From contig VZRZ01005951.1 of NCBI GenBank assembly GCA_013398175.1, positions 1 to 64,000 of the forward strand: a stretch of DNA of 64,000 bases, written 5' to 3'. The notes below the pieces were generated by a model. That model saw nothing but the letters and a program-made list of their open reading frames with translations. It did not search any database and had not been told where the DNA came from. The position numbers and the translations under genes are program-made. Positions 61,983 to 64,000 of this stretch are shown in pieces. Within the stretch, counting starts at the first letter, position 1. Each line of letters begins with the position of its first letter. This stretch comes from Climacteris rufus (lineage: Eukaryota > Chordata > Aves > Passeriformes > Climacteridae).

Positions 61983-63116
61983 GCCTGTGTCGTGGTTTGA
62001 GAAGTTTGGGGGGTCTAGCTTTTTGGGTGTGGTAGGGGCCAAAGATGGCTCCTGTAAGGAGCTTCCAGAAGCTCCCACAGCTGTCCAGTCAGGGCCTATC
62101 TCTGACGGCTCCTGGNNNNNNNNNNNNNNNNNNNNNNNNNNNNNNNNNNNNNNNNNNNNNNNNNNNNNNNNNNNNNNNNNNNNNNNNNNNNNNNNNNNNN
62201 NNNNNNNNNNNNNNNNNNNNNNNNNNNNNNNNNNNNNNNNNNNNNNNNNNNNNNNNNNNNNNNNNNNNNNNNNNNNNNNNNNNNNNNNNNNNNNNNNNNN
62301 NNNNNNNNNNNNNNNNNNNNNNNNNNNNNNNNNNNNNNNNNNNNNNNNNNNNNNNNNNNNNNNNNNNNNNNNNNNNNNNNNNNNNNNNNNNNNNNNNNNN
62401 NNNNNNNNNNNNNNNNNNNNNNNNNNNNNNNNNNNNNNNNNNNNNNNNNNNNNNNNNNNNNNNNNNNNNNNNNNNNNNNNNNNNNNNNNNNNNNNNNNNN
62501 NNNNNNNNNNNNNNNNNNNNNNNNNNNNNNNNNNNNNNNNNNNNNNNNNNNNNNNNNNNNNNNNNNNNNNNNNNNNNNNNNNNNNNNNNNNNNNNNNNNN
62601 NNNNNNNNNNNNNNNNNNNNNNNNNNNNNNNGGGAGAAAACAGCGGCAGCAGTTTCGGGCGGGCTGCGTGCCAACTTCTGCAAACCGTGCTATGGTGCCA
62701 GAGGAGGAGAGAGAGAGAGACCCCTCCAGGTATAATTGCTAAGAAGAGGAAACACCTGAGCATCTGAGGACTAAACTCATTAGAGATAAAACCCCCTCCC
62801 CGGGTTCCCCTTATGATCTGGGAGGAGAGAGAGAGGGCTGTGAAGCTTTCGGGAAAGGGGGGAGGTGGGGGAATGGGAGGACAGCAGAGAAAAGAATGTT
62901 TGGGAGGTGTTCCTTTGTTTTTGCTTGCTCCTTTTACTCTGTAATAAATTCACTTTATCATTTAGAAGCTCTGACCTTGTCTCAGTCTGATTTTGCTTCT
63001 CTACCAGCATTTCTTATCATGGGTTTATTATTGAACACAGTTCAATTCGGAAGGGGGGAAAAAAGCAGTCTTAGTGGGGCCTTAGCCGTTGGCCGGGGCT
63101 AAACCACTACAGCCTG
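61983..63116 (+). mobile_element. solo LTR with 5-bp target duplication and internal gap
   Basis: The LTR runs from TGTCGTGGTTTGAG at 61988 to GGGGCTAAACCACTACA at 63111. The ends form a near-perfect inverted repeat (TGT.GTGGTTT and AAACCACTACA). GCCTG flanks it on both sides (61983-61987 and 63112-63116), a 5-bp target duplication as expected for an avian ERVL-type insertion. AATAAA at 62943-62948 is followed by a U5-like stretch. There is no primer-binding site or gene after it. A 516-base N run hides much of the upstream half, so an internal segment cannot be wholly excluded. Long X-filled frames across it are artefacts. Confidence 0.88.
62116..62631. other. assembly gap (516 N)
   Basis: The gap is inside the LTR, probably in a GC-rich or repetitive part of U3. 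Confidence 1.
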
Positions 63117-64000
63117 TCCACTCTTGTACTGCACTATAAGTACCTTTCATTGCTCAGAGTTTGGAGGTGAGATGCTGTGGATGGACCTTTGAATAAAAAC
63201 CGCTATGCTCAATCCTTGACAACTCCCCTGTCGATCCTCTTCCATTTTAAGTGAAACCATGAAGTTTACAACCTCCTCTTCCTTTTCCTGCACACTTATT
63301 CTGATTCAATGAAAGCCTAGTCATGTATTCTGCTCATGCTACAAGAAGTGTCAGTCAAAGCAGCAGGAGACAGGGTAAAGTGCAGGGTCCAAGCACAGAG
63401 TAATTCAGATGTAGTTGGTGTGCTCTAACTCTCACTCCAGAATCAAGTGCTATTTCAGGAGAACATTGGATATTTGCTTAAATGTATTGTGACTCATTGA
63501 TGTGAAATGAGAGAAATAATAGTACCTATTTTTCCCTTGGTCTTCCCATTTCGATTGTGTTTATGTAATACCTAACACAAAGGGAACACCTCATCATTTG
63601 AAGTTCCTATTGCTAGTACTAGTGTTATTACTATTATTATTAGATGGTAACTTTTAGCAATGAGGACTTATAAACCAGAGGGCTTAATGCAAGCAGCAGA
63701 GAAGGAGGAGGCTGTAATTCAGTACAGACAGTTATTTCACAAATGAGCTCCTATCATCCCAGGCATAACAAATCTATTTTTCAATGTCTCTTTTCTTGTA
63801 ATTCCTATTTCTGAGCCTTATCCCCCTTAAGAAACTGGGGGTGGGGGAGAAGGCAGGTTTAATGCTTACAACAATGTTTATTACAAAGGCAGTAACAGTT
63901 ATGTTAAAAATTATTTTTGTATCCTTTTAGAGATTATTTATCCTATTCTTGCATTAACAATGAGTTTGTTTGTCTAAGTGTTTGCTATCCTCCCTTAAGC
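63117..64000. other. unique non-coding DNA
   Basis: No supported gene. A short TTA/ATT triplet run lies near 63624-63642. Confidence 0.55.

Noticed and set aside
61945..62767. Frames up to 265 codons across the 62 kb gap
   Set aside because: They are mostly N, bounded by LTR sequence; not a gene.

Overview
This window looks like a piece of a bird genome, probably a songbird. The evidence is AT-rich unique DNA littered with 5'-truncated CR1 LINEs that end in the usual short CTATGAT-type tails, avian ERVL-type LTR pieces, no mammalian SINEs, and two assembly gaps (28711-28862 and 62116-62631). No gene is complete here and no bacterial-style operon exists. No CRISPR array, tRNA or rRNA was seen. 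All identities are from reading alone; nothing was aligned to a database.

Two places hold what look like the 3' ends of multi-exon genes that I do not recognise. On the + strand between 16.8 and 28.4 kb, five exon-like blocks (16862-17015, 17528-17617, 20420-20478, 27420-27485, 28055-28285) have usable splice sites, open frames and compatible phases. They end in a stop codon followed by an AATAAA at 28411. On the - strand between 58.7 and 57.4 kb, three blocks (58464-58689, 57864-57940, 57472-57669) also join in phase and end in a stop codon; a possible fourth lies upstream (59078-59206). The two sets point towards each other. Between them, 37153-37373 (+) resembles a terminal exon with an AATAAA 240 bases after its stop codon.

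The rest is repeats and unique non-coding DNA. CR1 copies lie at 10.85-11.2, 21.4-22.0, 24.3-24.9, 29.8, 34.8-35.5, 48.6-49.0, 50.0-50.2, 51.2-51.9, 56.1-56.3 and 56.5-57.0 kb, with older traces at 18.3 and 60.4 kb. LTR material lies at 11.2-11.8, 19.7-19.9, 38.0-38.3 (- strand), 40.8-41.5 and 62.0-63.1 kb; the last is bounded by a 5-bp direct repeat. A CpG-dense, promoter-like patch at 9.1-9.75 kb stands out from its AT-rich surroundings. Downstream of it, at 9981-10040, a 30-bp unit carrying AATAAA is duplicated. A (GGGAA)n / (GGTTTGGGAA)n microsatellite encloses the first gap.

I found no evidence of a new biological system. The most useful leads are the two phase-consistent exon chains and the CpG-dense element.
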